From: a virus
Direction: 5' to 3' (one strand)
Length of the DNA stretch: 64,000 nt
Virus record (IMG/VR): IMGVR_UViG_3300042562_001145
Location: 1 to 64,000 of that record
Positions 9,145-18,488 of this stretch are shown here, piece after piece. The notes under the pieces were generated by a model. That model saw only the letters and a list, made by a program, of their open reading frames with translations. It was not told the DNA's origin and made no database searches. The translations under genes were made by a program, and so were the position numbers. Positions within the stretch are counted from its first letter, which is position 1, and each line of letters starts with the position of its first letter.

Positions 9145-11085
9145 TTATTTCTTTTTAAATCTGCCACCAAATTTTTTCTTAGTCTTAGTGCTACTAGCTT
9201 GAACATTGTCTGGTTCTGCGTTGTTAGCTACATTTCCTACAGGAAGGCCTTTTCGTTTATTTGCTATTTGTTCTGGGGTTAGTCCAGATTCGGCTGCATT
9301 TTTTGCTGCCTGGTTTTGTGAAAAGTCTGTATTGTAGTTTGGTGTGTATCCGTAGCCTGTGTTTTGTACTTGTGGGTTCATAGCATTTCCCCAGTTAGTT
9401 GTGCTAACTGTCTTCCAGTTATTCACTTGGTCTTCAAAGTCTCTATTAAACATATTGTTCAAATCATTTTCATAATTTGCAATACCCCTCATATAAAGTT
9501 CTTGATACTTGCCTGCATTATTGTTTTCAGCATCCTGTTCTCTATCTCCAATTTGGTTATTATAGTCTTCTGCTCTTTCATCTGCTGCTGCGTTATACCT
9601 ATTTGTTTCGGATATAATTTTATTTCTATTAGCAGCGGCATTTCCTGCAAGACCTACTCCTGCTAATGCTAGATCTGAACCTGATAAATTGCTGGACATT
9701 TGATTCATAACCGCTTGATTCATTACATCAGCTTCTTTTAGTGCTTCTGTTGATGATGTGTGCTTAGCCTTTCTTCTATTATATCTAGTCTCAAATTTAA
9801 GAGGTGCTTGTAATGTTGGAAAATTTGGTATTCTTTGTGGCAAACTTAATGTCCCCCATTGTGTACGTTTACCTAGGCTTATAGGTTCTGCTGGTTGTGC
9901 CTCTTTAGCTGGTTCTGCTTCTTTTGCTGGCTCCGTGGTTTCTACCATAGCCTGTAATAATGCGTTGTGGAAAGGCCCTGGTTTGGCATCTGTAGCTAGC
10001 TTTTGTATTTCTGCGTATCTTGCATCTCCAGTAAGACCTTCTAATTGTTTTTGGATATTTGGAGAAAATTTTCCTTTATTGGTAGTTAACCATTCGTCAA
10101 TCTTTTTAGCCTTTTCTTTGTCTAACATACTAGTTTTAACTAGAGGTATCCACTGTCTACTATAATTATCCCCTTGCCAAATAGGATTAGAGCTAACATC
10201 TCTTGGTGTATAAGGTAAGGTATTTACTGTCATAGGTGTCTTAGTAAAATCTTCTCTGCCTGTAGATCTTACTAAAAGGTCTCTATTTTTTTTATACAAC
10301 TGATTGTAGTCATTATACAAATTATCTTTAGTATCTACTGCTCCATCAAGATTGTTATCTCCTTGTATGTATTGATCTCCATTTTGGTACTGTGGTAAAT
10401 TCAATAACTCATGGGCTCTTTCTGGGCTTATACCATGCTTATACGCAAGCTCTTCTACCATTCCTCCAGACTCCATTTTATAGTTTTGCCCTGGCTCTGG
10501 TGTTTTTGTAGCTTCTTGTGCCTCAAACAACATATTAAATAACCCCTCTCTATCTTTTTCTAAAGGTTCTTTTGCTTTAGTAAGTTGGTTTATTTGTTTA
10601 GAGATATACTGTTCGTTTAATTTCTCTGTGTCTTTATGTTTATTGGTCTTCTTTTCTTGCTCCATCAAACCTATGTTTTTTTCTAGGTTATCATTTATTT
10701 CTTGAAGTCCAATTTTTTTAGTGTACTTATCTAATACTTTTGAATACGTATCTGTAGCTTTTACCCCTATGTCAGCTGTCTCTTTTAAATACTTTGCTAG
10801 TGGGATACCAATTTGTAAATGGTTACTAACTATTCTAGTACCGTCTTCAAGTTTTACTGGCATACCTCCGGTTTCATGAGATTTTCCTTTTGCTTTTCTA
10901 ATACCTTGCGAATCTTGGACATATTCTCCTCCTTCAATCTCAGCATTAGGTTCAGCTATTGGTTCCTTAGCATCTAAGGCGAATTGGTATTCGCCTGTTA
11001 ATGCCTTGTTTAAATTTTTCTTCTCTCCACCTTCTGCGAAGAATATGTTTTCAAAAATTTCTTTTGGTATTGCTATAGTTTTCAT
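9145..11085 (-). CDS. Virion-associated protein with double-glycine motifs (646 aa)
   Basis: The sequence starts MKTIAIPKEIFENIFFAEGGEKKN and ends with a basic tail (KKKFGGRFKKK). The N-terminal region contains HETGGMPVKLEDGTRIV, a pattern like the glycine-containing segments found in many phage tape-measure and internal proteins. Coiled coil is likely near residues 115-190. A GG motif preceded by an acidic or small residue recurs (FAEGG, IEGGEYV, ESGGMVEEL), as in the two upstream neighbours. The stretch around GDNNLDGAVDTKDNLYNDYN resembles a dockerin or EF-hand type Asp-rich loop, which is a weak suggestion of calcium binding. The last 150 residues are Asn/Gln-rich. No enzyme is recognised; a structural or cargo role is inferred from its neighbours. 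Confidence 0.75.
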   Translation of the reverse strand: MKTIAIPKEIFENIFFAEGGEKKNLNKALTGEYQFALDAKEPIAEPNAEIEGGEYVQDSQGIRKAKGKSHETGGMPVKLEDGTRIVSNHLQIGIPLAKYLKETADIGVKATDTYSKVLDKYTKKIGLQEINDNLEKNIGLMEQEKKTNKHKDTEKLNEQYISKQINQLTKAKEPLEKDREGLFNMLFEAQEATKTPEPGQNYKMESGGMVEELAYKHGISPERAHELLNLPQYQNGDQYIQGDNNLDGAVDTKDNLYNDYNQLYKKNRDLLVRSTGREDFTKTPMTVNTLPYTPRDVSSNPIWQGDNYSRQWIPLVKTSMLDKEKAKKIDEWLTTNKGKFSPNIQKQLEGLTGDARYAEIQKLATDAKPGPFHNALLQAMVETTEPAKEAEPAKEAQPAEPISLGKRTQWGTLSLPQRIPNFPTLQAPLKFETRYNRRKAKHTSSTEALKEADVMNQAVMNQMSSNLSGSDLALAGVGLAGNAAANRNKIISETNRYNAAADERAEDYNNQIGDREQDAENNNAGKYQELYMRGIANYENDLNNMFNRDFEDQVNNWKTVSTTNWGNAMNPQVQNTGYGYTPNYNTDFSQNQAAKNAAESGLTPEQIANKRKGLPVGNVANNAEPDNVQASSTKTKKKFGGRFKKK

Positions 11086-11104
11086 ATTGCGTTTTTATTG
11101 TAAA

Positions 11105-14035
11105 TTATGAGTACTGTACTTCGTAGTTTCCTGTTTTTTTATTTAAGGTATAGCTTTTTATAGTTTTTCCTTTTAGTACTTCTAAGTATTTACCTCCGGC
11201 TCTCATTTGTGGAGTTCCTTGCTCTGGTGCTTCCATTTCAGTTTCTCCTCCTTGTATTTCTTGCATTATCTCTTGTATAATTTGGATTGCTTGTTCTTGA
11301 GGCATTCCCATTTGAACCAATTGCTCTAAGATCTGTTGTGGATCTGCTCCTTGTTTCAAAGCTTGTTCAACTTGATCTTCAATTTGTTCCATGCTTGGGC
11401 TTTCTCCTTCTGCTCCTTCATCTTCCCCCTCCATTTGTTCGTCCATTGCTTCTCCACCTTCTTGGTAATATCCACCTCTTCTTAATTGTGGTGTGCCTTG
11501 TGGTGCTTGTTGTTGGCCCCCTTGTAATTCTTGCATAGCCATTTGAATCATTTGCTGTGCTTGATCTTGTGGGATGCCCATTTGTACAAGTTGTTGCAAG
11601 ATTTGTTGAGGGTCGGCACCTTGTTGTAATGCTTGGGAGATTTGTTGCATTATTTGTTGCATCTGTTCTTGTTGAGGAACCTCTCCTTGCTCTTCTTGTG
11701 GATTAGGCATTTGTCCTCCCATTTGGTCTTCTTGCGGAGATTGCATTCCTCCTTCTTGGTAGTAGCCTCCGTTATTAAATTCATAGTCTATACCTAGATA
11801 ATTTAAGCCTTTATTAGCGGTTTTTTTCATCATTTCCGGCATTCTTCTAATCGTATTAGGTATACTACTTTGCTCTTCCCTATAAGCTTCTAGGTAATTT
11901 TTTGGTATACCTGTGTTACCACCTCCTACTCTTATCATAGTGCCTCCCTCTGGTATAACTCCTCCTCCATTTATTATTTCTAAAAACTCTTCTGGTGTTT
12001 TATTATATTTTTTTGCTATACTATTTAGTTCTGCTTGTGACATGCCTGAAGTACCACCTTTTTGATAGTAACCACCTAATTCAAATCCTAACTCTTTTAC
12101 TCCAGAAGCTAATTGTCTTGTTCCTGAAGTAATCTGTGCAGGATCATAATACTTATTTAAAGCTACCTTTGGGGCTTTTAAATATTTAAGTGAACCCACT
12201 GTAGCACCTGCTACTAAAGGTGTTCCCACACTACTTATATAAGGCATATATGAATCTTCTTGTTGTGCTCTATATGGTGCTTGGCCTAATTCAGATGCCA
12301 TATTTCCTATATATACTGCTGGATTTACATAGTCATCAAAAAAGTTAGGTTCATTTGATACTCTAAATTTATCTCCTGTAGCTTGAGTTTCTTTAGCTAA
12401 AACTTTTCTCCAATTATCCATTGTGTATGGAATATCTTGGTATTTTATACTTTCGTTTATCCTTGCTTGTCTTTCAGCTGCAATTTCTTTATCTGTTTTT
12501 TCTCTTTTGCCTACTTTCTTTTTTTGATTTATTTCAGCTTTTTTTCCAAGATTATTTTTATCTATTTCTGCACGAAACGCAATTGCTGCTGGTGAATTTG
12601 GATCTATTCCGTAAGCATTTCTTTCTACTGGAACTGAAGCCTTAGGTTGCAATTCTATTTTTTTTCTATTGGCTGTCTTTCTTTTAGGTGCCTCTGTTCT
12701 AAGATTCTCTTTTTTGAATCTTTCGTCTTTAAGTTCTGATAGCAGCTTTATATTGTCTTGAGCTGAACCTGTAGTATATCCTAACTCTTTAGCTTTACTC
12801 CAAGGCATGCCTGTTTTGTGAACCCACATATCTCTTGCTGAACTAGAGTCAAAAGCAGGAGTCTGTTCTTTAGCTGGCTCTACATAGTCTTTTGGTGTTT
12901 CTTCTGCCGTAGCTGATCCTGGTTCTGCTCTTAGTGAGATAGCTCTTTTTTGTTGCTCTGAGTTTACATATTTATCCATAGACTCATTCTCTCCATAAGA
13001 ACCTTCTTCTCCTGGGTATAATCCGGCTTCTTGATACATTGGTAGTTGGTATCCTCCTAATTTAAAGGTGCTAAATCTGCCTCCTCTTTTTAATCCTGTT
13101 GGTTTGTTTTGTCCGGTCATTCCTTCTCTTTGTTTTTGATAATAATCTTGTTTTTGTTGTTGTTGTACGTTTGCTGATCCCATTCCTCCAAGAAATCCTT
13201 TTGCTCCTTCAAATAGTACATTTGCACTATTTGCCACTAAGCCTAATGTGTTTCCCTCTTTGAGTGATTTTCCTGCATTGAATAGGCTATCTTGCATACT
13301 ATATCCACCATAGGGATTATTGAATTGGTACAGTCCAGTTCCTTCTTCAACATCTTTTCTAAGGTTTTTTTGTTTTTCTGTATTCGCCTCTGTATCTTCT
13401 TCTAAGGTCATAGATGCCATAGGTTTAGTTACTGGAGTTGTGACTAGCCCAGCAGGTTGTAGGCCCTCTCCTAATGCTGTTAGTTGTGGTCTTGTATTAT
13501 TGGTAGCTCCGGCTAATGTGGTTGCATCCCCAGTTGGTGCTTGAGGTTGCCCCATTATATTAGTGGCTCCTGCAGTCGTTCCTTGTCCATTAGTTATAGG
13601 TTGCCCAAAAGCATCTAACTCTGCAGTGCCTGCAAGCTGGTACATAGGTAGTTGATAACCTCCATTTGCATGTTTTTGTTCCCACATAGAGTAAGCTATA
13701 GCTACTGCTTGTTGTTGTGGTCTTCCTTCACGTATTAGTTTTGCGATTTTCTCGCTAATCCAACTTTCTTTTGTTCCCCCACTTGCAAATTTTGGTGTTT
13801 CAAAAACAAATGATGCTCCACCAAATTTGTAATCTTGGCCTGGTTGCATCATTATACTGTTTCCTATAGGTCTTCCGTTTTCATCTAGTGGAGTTCCTTG
13901 TACTGGGTAAGGTGTGTTTCTCATAGTAATATTTTCACTTGGTATTATGTTAAATGGATTACTCTCTGTAGAATATCCTGGAGTATATCCTGTGTTATTT
14001 ATAGGATTTGTTTTTCTTGTGTATTTTTTTTGCAT
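11105..14035 (-). CDS. Gln-rich virion protein with duplicated helical module and GG motifs (about 976 aa)
   Basis: I chose the ATG at 14035, two bases after the stop of the upstream gene; an in-frame ATG at 14074 would overlap that gene by 37 bases. The protein is low in complexity and rich in Gln, Gly and Pro. Near residues 92-115 it has the motif KIAKLIREGRPQQQAVAIAY, a short element I associate with several unrelated phage and plasmid proteins, of unknown role. GGYQLPMYQ followed by L/E-A-G occurs twice, and GGYY(Q)-x-GG several times. The C-terminal 270 residues contain two copies of a module built around QGADPQQILxQLVQMGxPQ. These suggest a flexible virion protein, perhaps proteolytically processed or acting as an assembly linker. 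No catalytic motif was seen. Confidence 0.75.
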   Translation of the reverse strand: MQKKYTRKTNPINNTGYTPGYSTESNPFNIIPSENITMRNTPYPVQGTPLDENGRPIGNSIMMQPGQDYKFGGASFVFETPKFASGGTKESWISEKIAKLIREGRPQQQAVAIAYSMWEQKHANGGYQLPMYQLAGTAELDAFGQPITNGQGTTAGATNIMGQPQAPTGDATTLAGATNNTRPQLTALGEGLQPAGLVTTPVTKPMASMTLEEDTEANTEKQKNLRKDVEEGTGLYQFNNPYGGYSMQDSLFNAGKSLKEGNTLGLVANSANVLFEGAKGFLGGMGSANVQQQQKQDYYQKQREGMTGQNKPTGLKRGGRFSTFKLGGYQLPMYQEAGLYPGEEGSYGENESMDKYVNSEQQKRAISLRAEPGSATAEETPKDYVEPAKEQTPAFDSSSARDMWVHKTGMPWSKAKELGYTTGSAQDNIKLLSELKDERFKKENLRTEAPKRKTANRKKIELQPKASVPVERNAYGIDPNSPAAIAFRAEIDKNNLGKKAEINQKKKVGKREKTDKEIAAERQARINESIKYQDIPYTMDNWRKVLAKETQATGDKFRVSNEPNFFDDYVNPAVYIGNMASELGQAPYRAQQEDSYMPYISSVGTPLVAGATVGSLKYLKAPKVALNKYYDPAQITSGTRQLASGVKELGFELGGYYQKGGTSGMSQAELNSIAKKYNKTPEEFLEIINGGGVIPEGGTMIRVGGGNTGIPKNYLEAYREEQSSIPNTIRRMPEMMKKTANKGLNYLGIDYEFNNGGYYQEGGMQSPQEDQMGGQMPNPQEEQGEVPQQEQMQQIMQQISQALQQGADPQQILQQLVQMGIPQDQAQQMIQMAMQELQGGQQQAPQGTPQLRRGGYYQEGGEAMDEQMEGEDEGAEGESPSMEQIEDQVEQALKQGADPQQILEQLVQMGMPQEQAIQIIQEIMQEIQGGETEMEAPEQGTPQMRAGGKYLEVLKGKTIKSYTLNKKTGNYEVQYS
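11248..11635 (-). repeat. Two-copy internal repeat in the Gln-rich virion gene
   Basis: Two similar 119-base segments at 11248-11366 and 11517-11635 (period 269 bases) encode helical modules sharing QGADPQQIL and QLVQMG, and each is followed by GTPQ, an Arg-containing bend and a GG motif. The copies differ at many third positions, so the duplication is old or under protein-level selection. Confidence 0.8.
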
Positions 14036-14037
14036 CA

Positions 14038-17000
14038 CTATATCTTTTTTTGTTTTTCTAAATCTTTTCTCCACTTAAATACATTGGGCTGTGTAAGTAA
14101 TTCATCTGTGGCTGTTTTATATGATTTCTTGTCGTCTGTTACATCAAAAATACTTCCATAATTTAATACTTTATTTGTGTAATCAACATCATAATCTTTA
14201 GCCCAATCACTAATCTTCTTTCCATTTGATACATGCCCTAGTGAACTATTGTATACTGTTATAGCTCTGTAAATTGCATCTTTTTTATTATACCCTTTTT
14301 TCAAGAATCTTTTATAATCAGTTGCTAGTTTGTGCATTGTTGTTAGTGATGCTTTGTCTTCATCATTAAAATTACTTTTTGTAACTCCAATTTCTGTTAA
14401 ATCATCTTCTCCAAAGTTAGTCTCGTACTTTAGTCTACCTGCCCCCTTTGATACTTCATCGCTTTTTAATCCTAGTGCATTTGCTATTGTTGCAATTGCT
14501 GGTTTTACTCCTGTTGTATAATATGCACTAGTTCCATATCCTGTCTCTTGTCCTAATATACCTAGAGTAGCTTTTGCTAATGATTGGTATTCATCATCTC
14601 CAAGATTAAAACTCTTAGAAAAGACTTTTTTATTTTTTGGGTCATTCAGAGGTTTTATAAAACTATTTTGCAATTTTTCTTTTGCTGTAGATGTTATACT
14701 TTTATAGTTTTCTCCATCTAGCAATTTTTCCTTGTTTGGATTTATTTTTATTTTTAAATCGTCTCTAACTACCTTCTTCTCCCCTAAGTTTATCTCTTTG
14801 TAGTCAGGTCTAAAAATACCTCTTACTGCAAATCCTCTCTTCATTCCTCCAGAAACTATTTGACCATCTTTTACTAAATCTCTATACTCTACTCCAGTAT
14901 AGTTTCCAGTTACGTAATTTTTATCGTGTACATTATGTAATACATAATAACTTCCATCTGGATTTACTTTATCTATTAATCCTGTGTGTGTTGTTCCTGT
15001 ACCTGCTGCGTTTGCTTGTTTTTGATAATCACTCAATCCTCCTGTAAACATTGTTACAACATCTCCTGCCTTAACTTCTTTTGATTTGATCTTTGCTCCT
15101 CCAGAGTCAACTATGTTCTTTCCTATTTCCCAAGCATTACCATGTAGGCCTGTTTTTTTAGTCCATTCTTCTCTAGCAACATCTGGTTGTACATTTCTAT
15201 ATAACTCATTCTGCATGTACTCTGAACATTGTGTTTCTGTACAGTTTCCTAATTCTCCTAGTCCTTCTTTTATACTAGCATATCCAGAATCGCTGTTGTG
15301 TTGATTATATTGTGTCATGGCTTTCTTAGTGGCATTACCTAATTTACCATCAATACCATTATTCTCAAATTTACCTTCTGGATTTAAGTTATAACCTTTT
15401 TGTACTAGACTTCTTTGTAGATTTTTTACGTCCTCCTTTGTTTTGTATTTTGATAAGTCTAGACTAATTTCTTTATTTTCAATTGCATCTTCTAGCATTG
15501 ACCTACCATCAATATCTTTTTTTAATTTTCCAATTTCTAGGTCCCTACTTTTTGTATCTGCTGCCGAAATTTTTGACTGTACTGCAGAACTTCTAAGTAT
15601 TTCTTTTCTTAGTCTATCTTCCTCATTTTTAGTGACTGGCATATTAAGTTGTGCTCTGCCTGGTATTATATCCTTTACTGTTGCATTTGGCTGCTCACTA
15701 TACTCTTGTGGCAAACTACTTCTTTTAAATTTCTCTATGTTATCAGGTCTTTTCCAAGATTTGACTACTACTTCTTCTAATTGCCCACCAGGTGATACAT
15801 AAGTTGTATCTTCTCCAGTACCAAAATATATACCTTGCTCTTTCTTTAAATCTGGTCTAAGCTGCATTAGCTGTTCTATCGTTGGTACAGCTCTACTGTC
15901 CTCTTTTAGTCCTGGTATTTTTTTAAGGTTAGGGTTTTCTATATTCTCTCTTACTACTCCTTCTGGTCTTTCTCTATAATCTATAGGTAATTTTTTAGTA
16001 GGATCTATTTCTTGAGCTGCTTCAGTGCTTTCGTATGCTTCTGGCTCTGTCATACCTCCTTCTGCAAAGTATCCTAATCTTGATCTTTGTTTCTTTTTTG
16101 GATTAAACCTTCTTCCTTCAATCTCTCCACCATTCTCATACTTTCTTTTCTGACTTAAATCACTAAGTATTCCTCTTTTTTGTGCTTCTAGTAGTATTTC
16201 TTGTCTTGTTTTATCATTAATAAATGGGATACTTCCCACAGCACTGCCTATAAAATTGTTATATAAATCAGATTTGGTTTCTTTCCATACACTTCCTGGT
16301 TCAATCTCATGTAAAGCTCCCATTACATTAGCTGCTATCATCCCTGTCCCCATAGGAAACTGTGAAGCTACTTTAGCAGCAGATGCCGAGTGTCTTAACG
16401 CATCTAGCCCTCCATTATGTGGCCCCTTAACTCCACTCTTTCTTGCAGTATTTTGTACTGTTTCTTGAAATTCTGTTACTCCCATAGACTTCATTATATC
16501 TTCTTGGAAATCACTTTTTTGAGGTCTTTGGTTTAGTATTATCTTTTTACTACTTAGATTTGGTATATTGTCTCTGGATACTCTTGGTATTCCTTTTTGT
16601 CCACCATCTGGATAACGTGGAGTTATTTTTCTTGTATTGTTAGGACTTTGTTCTGACAATATAGATCCACCATTTAGAAAAGTAGTTTCTGGTAATTGTG
16701 CGTATTGGATAGTCGGCATTTGTTGTTGATCTAATCTATACGCAGAACCGTCAAACTGTGGTGCTTGTTGTGGTTGTTCTCTTTGTGGTGCTTGTTCGGT
16801 GCGTTGTTTCATTTCTTCCATGAAAGCTTGCTCCTGTTGTTTTTTAGCTATTGATGCTTTTGCTGTATCAGCCTCTTGATCTTCTTTTGTTTTTGTGGAA
16901 TCTTTTAATCCTCTATATTGAGAAACTTCTCCAAGTAAAGCTGCTTGTTGTTCTCTACTTAACCCTTCATAACCGGCTCCCATATTATTGTAGTCTTCAC

Positions 17001-17454
17001 CTATGTAATCTACATTCTCATAAGGTTTGCCAGTAAATATCTCATTTGCTGAACCTACCCTTTTTCCTATTGATTGTTTTTTAGCCCACTCTGCCGGTCT
17101 TTCATACTTATTCATGAATATGTTTGTGGCCTCTGTTGGTGTTTTTGCGGATTGTAAATTTGAAAACGTATCTTTATACTCGGGTTGTTGTAATTCGTGG
17201 AGTATATAATCAAGTTGTACGTTTAAATTATTGTAGCTTTTTCCTTGATTTTTTGCGAAGTTTATTAGATTGTCTTTTCTTTCACTATGCCATTGAGCTA
17301 TCCCTACAGAACCTTTATCATCTGCGGTGCCTACTATACTTGTATCTAAACCCGATTCTGCTACAAGGTTTCCTATAATACCTGCTGCTGCAACTGGTGT
17401 TACTCCTTTATTTATTAGATAGTTGTATGCATATTTGCCTTTATCGTTTGCCAT
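14038..17454 (-). CDS. Multidomain tail-associated peptidoglycan hydrolase (1138 aa)
   Basis: Residues 5-130 match the phage tail lysozyme family (Phage_lysozyme2-like): GIIGNLVAESGLDTS carries the catalytic-type Glu and GSVGIAQWHSERKDNL the conserved GIAQW. Residues 335-390 have a His/Asp/Glu cluster (GPHNGGLDALRH, then ALHE) resembling DUF6973-type proteins. Residues 668-720 look like a peptidoglycan-binding helix bundle (NLQRSLVQKGYNL, GKLGNATKKAM). Residues 735-885 resemble a CHAP/NlpC-type cysteine amidase: Cys near 738/743, GDVVTMFTGG, and THTGLIDKVNPDGSYYVLHN with a His near 823. Residues 960-1100 look like a second lysozyme-like domain (GILGQETGYGTS). GG motifs link the domains. The likely job is local cell-wall opening during DNA entry. 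The N-terminal assignment is strong, the cysteine domain good and the last domain tentative. Confidence 0.85.
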   Translation of the reverse strand: MANDKGKYAYNYLINKGVTPVAAAGIIGNLVAESGLDTSIVGTADDKGSVGIAQWHSERKDNLINFAKNQGKSYNNLNVQLDYILHELQQPEYKDTFSNLQSAKTPTEATNIFMNKYERPAEWAKKQSIGKRVGSANEIFTGKPYENVDYIGEDYNNMGAGYEGLSREQQAALLGEVSQYRGLKDSTKTKEDQEADTAKASIAKKQQEQAFMEEMKQRTEQAPQREQPQQAPQFDGSAYRLDQQQMPTIQYAQLPETTFLNGGSILSEQSPNNTRKITPRYPDGGQKGIPRVSRDNIPNLSSKKIILNQRPQKSDFQEDIMKSMGVTEFQETVQNTARKSGVKGPHNGGLDALRHSASAAKVASQFPMGTGMIAANVMGALHEIEPGSVWKETKSDLYNNFIGSAVGSIPFINDKTRQEILLEAQKRGILSDLSQKRKYENGGEIEGRRFNPKKKQRSRLGYFAEGGMTEPEAYESTEAAQEIDPTKKLPIDYRERPEGVVRENIENPNLKKIPGLKEDSRAVPTIEQLMQLRPDLKKEQGIYFGTGEDTTYVSPGGQLEEVVVKSWKRPDNIEKFKRSSLPQEYSEQPNATVKDIIPGRAQLNMPVTKNEEDRLRKEILRSSAVQSKISAADTKSRDLEIGKLKKDIDGRSMLEDAIENKEISLDLSKYKTKEDVKNLQRSLVQKGYNLNPEGKFENNGIDGKLGNATKKAMTQYNQHNSDSGYASIKEGLGELGNCTETQCSEYMQNELYRNVQPDVAREEWTKKTGLHGNAWEIGKNIVDSGGAKIKSKEVKAGDVVTMFTGGLSDYQKQANAAGTGTTHTGLIDKVNPDGSYYVLHNVHDKNYVTGNYTGVEYRDLVKDGQIVSGGMKRGFAVRGIFRPDYKEINLGEKKVVRDDLKIKINPNKEKLLDGENYKSITSTAKEKLQNSFIKPLNDPKNKKVFSKSFNLGDDEYQSLAKATLGILGQETGYGTSAYYTTGVKPAIATIANALGLKSDEVSKGAGRLKYETNFGEDDLTEIGVTKSNFNDEDKASLTTMHKLATDYKRFLKKGYNKKDAIYRAITVYNSSLGHVSNGKKISDWAKDYDVDYTNKVLNYGSIFDVTDDKKSYKTATDELLTQPNVFKWRKDLEKQKKI

Positions 17455-17472
17455 AGTTATATAAAAAATTAA

Positions 17473-17496
17473 GCCCCTAATTTGTAGTTTAGGGGC
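17473..17496 (-). terminator. Intrinsic terminator after the 312-residue gene
   Basis: A perfect 8-bp inverted repeat, GCCCCTAA at 17473-17480 and TTAGGGGC at 17489-17496 with an 8-base loop, is followed on the minus strand by TTAATTTTTT. It lies 43 bases downstream of the stop of the 312-residue gene. Confidence 0.8.
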
Positions 17497-17525
17497 AAAA
17501 GTAGTAAAAATTATTAAGACTACAA
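17496..17525 (-). promoter_or_regulatory. Promoter abutting the terminator, driving the hydrolase gene
   Basis: On the minus strand a -7 box TACTTTTG (17503-17496) has a -33 TTG at 17525-17523 with 19 bp between. The box shares its final base with the first base of the terminator hairpin. Transcription would therefore start inside the hairpin's first arm, so the new transcript would lack a complete terminator stem. Confidence 0.6.
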
Positions 17526-17538
17526 AATTAGTTAAATT

Positions 17539-18477
17539 TTATGCCCTTTGTGATTCGTTTAATGTAAATTTGAGAGTTAGGCTAAATCTACTATCTTTAT
17601 CATAAGACAATCTATTTAAGAACCAATCTCCTTCCATTTTTTTCAATGGATTTATTCCAGTAAACCTAATTATTGCAGGGTTAGTATATTTGCTTATTTG
17701 ATTCTTGTCTTGTAAGATACTTGGGGTATTTGCCGTATTATATTTTACCCTATTAAATATGTAGTCATAAGTAAACTGGAAGTTGTCCTTATTTGTTATC
17801 ATTATATCTTGAGTATTGTTCGCATTTGTTTTTGGGAACTTATTTACATTAGCTAGATTACCGTCTTGTACAACTAAGTTAAGGTCTCCAGAGCATCCTA
17901 CATTATTATATATCATGGATTTATTAAACGTCAGTGTTGGTGTTACTGCAAAATCATATTCGTTTGCATACCTCTTGGCTTCTGTCCACAATTTAACTCC
18001 TTTTAGCTTCTTGGTGCCGTACTCTTCCTTAATTGGGTATTCTATTGTGAATACTTGTTTTTTACCGTAGAAGACCTGATAAGACTTATTAGTAAGTAAG
18101 TGTGACCATAGTCCTAACTCATCTGGATCAGCTGAATTATTTCTACCTGTTTGGAAGTAATTATTGTGATTGATGTAGTAGTTAGGGTAATAGCCATAAA
18201 AACTCATCCAGGTACCTGTTGCTGTTGAAAAAGCGATAGTCCATGATACATCTTCAAAGTGGGTTATGTCTGCAACACTAATATCTTCATAAACTGTCTC
18301 TATTATTAGAGGTTTTATATCTGTACAATCGCACTCTGCGTTACCGTCTGGTAGTGTTACTAGTGTGCATCCTGTAGGGCATCTTACATCTGTTAAAACA
18401 GTGGGGCAGGAGCACATTACTGCTCCGTTATCCCCTGTATATTTTGTACAATCTGTGCTTTGGCAAGTACAATTCAT
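17539..18477 (-). CDS. Tail structural protein, C-terminal part of a crAss-like stabilization/muzzle family (312 aa)
   Basis: The protein begins with a Cys-rich segment of about 55 residues (MNCTCQSTDCTKYTG and further Cys pairs). A beta-rich body follows with the signature GTWMSFYGYYPNYYIN, YFQTGRNN and GLWSHLLTNKSYQVFYGK. As I remember crAss-like tail stabilization (muzzle) proteins, this signature lies close to their C terminus, directly after the sequence that here ends near residue 1860 of the neighbouring giant protein. The gene follows that giant gene by 11 bases. I infer that it is the separated C-terminal part of one ancestral protein. The Cys-rich head resembles the Cys-rich repeats in the giant protein and may pair with them. 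A terminator follows it. Confidence 0.7.
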   Translation of the reverse strand: MNCTCQSTDCTKYTGDNGAVMCSCPTVLTDVRCPTGCTLVTLPDGNAECDCTDIKPLIIETVYEDISVADITHFEDVSWTIAFSTATGTWMSFYGYYPNYYINHNNYFQTGRNNSADPDELGLWSHLLTNKSYQVFYGKKQVFTIEYPIKEEYGTKKLKGVKLWTEAKRYANEYDFAVTPTLTFNKSMIYNNVGCSGDLNLVVQDGNLANVNKFPKTNANNTQDIMITNKDNFQFTYDYIFNRVKYNTANTPSILQDKNQISKYTNPAIIRFTGINPLKKMEGDWFLNRLSYDKDSRFSLTLKFTLNESQRA

Positions 18478-18488
18478 TTCTTATTTTT

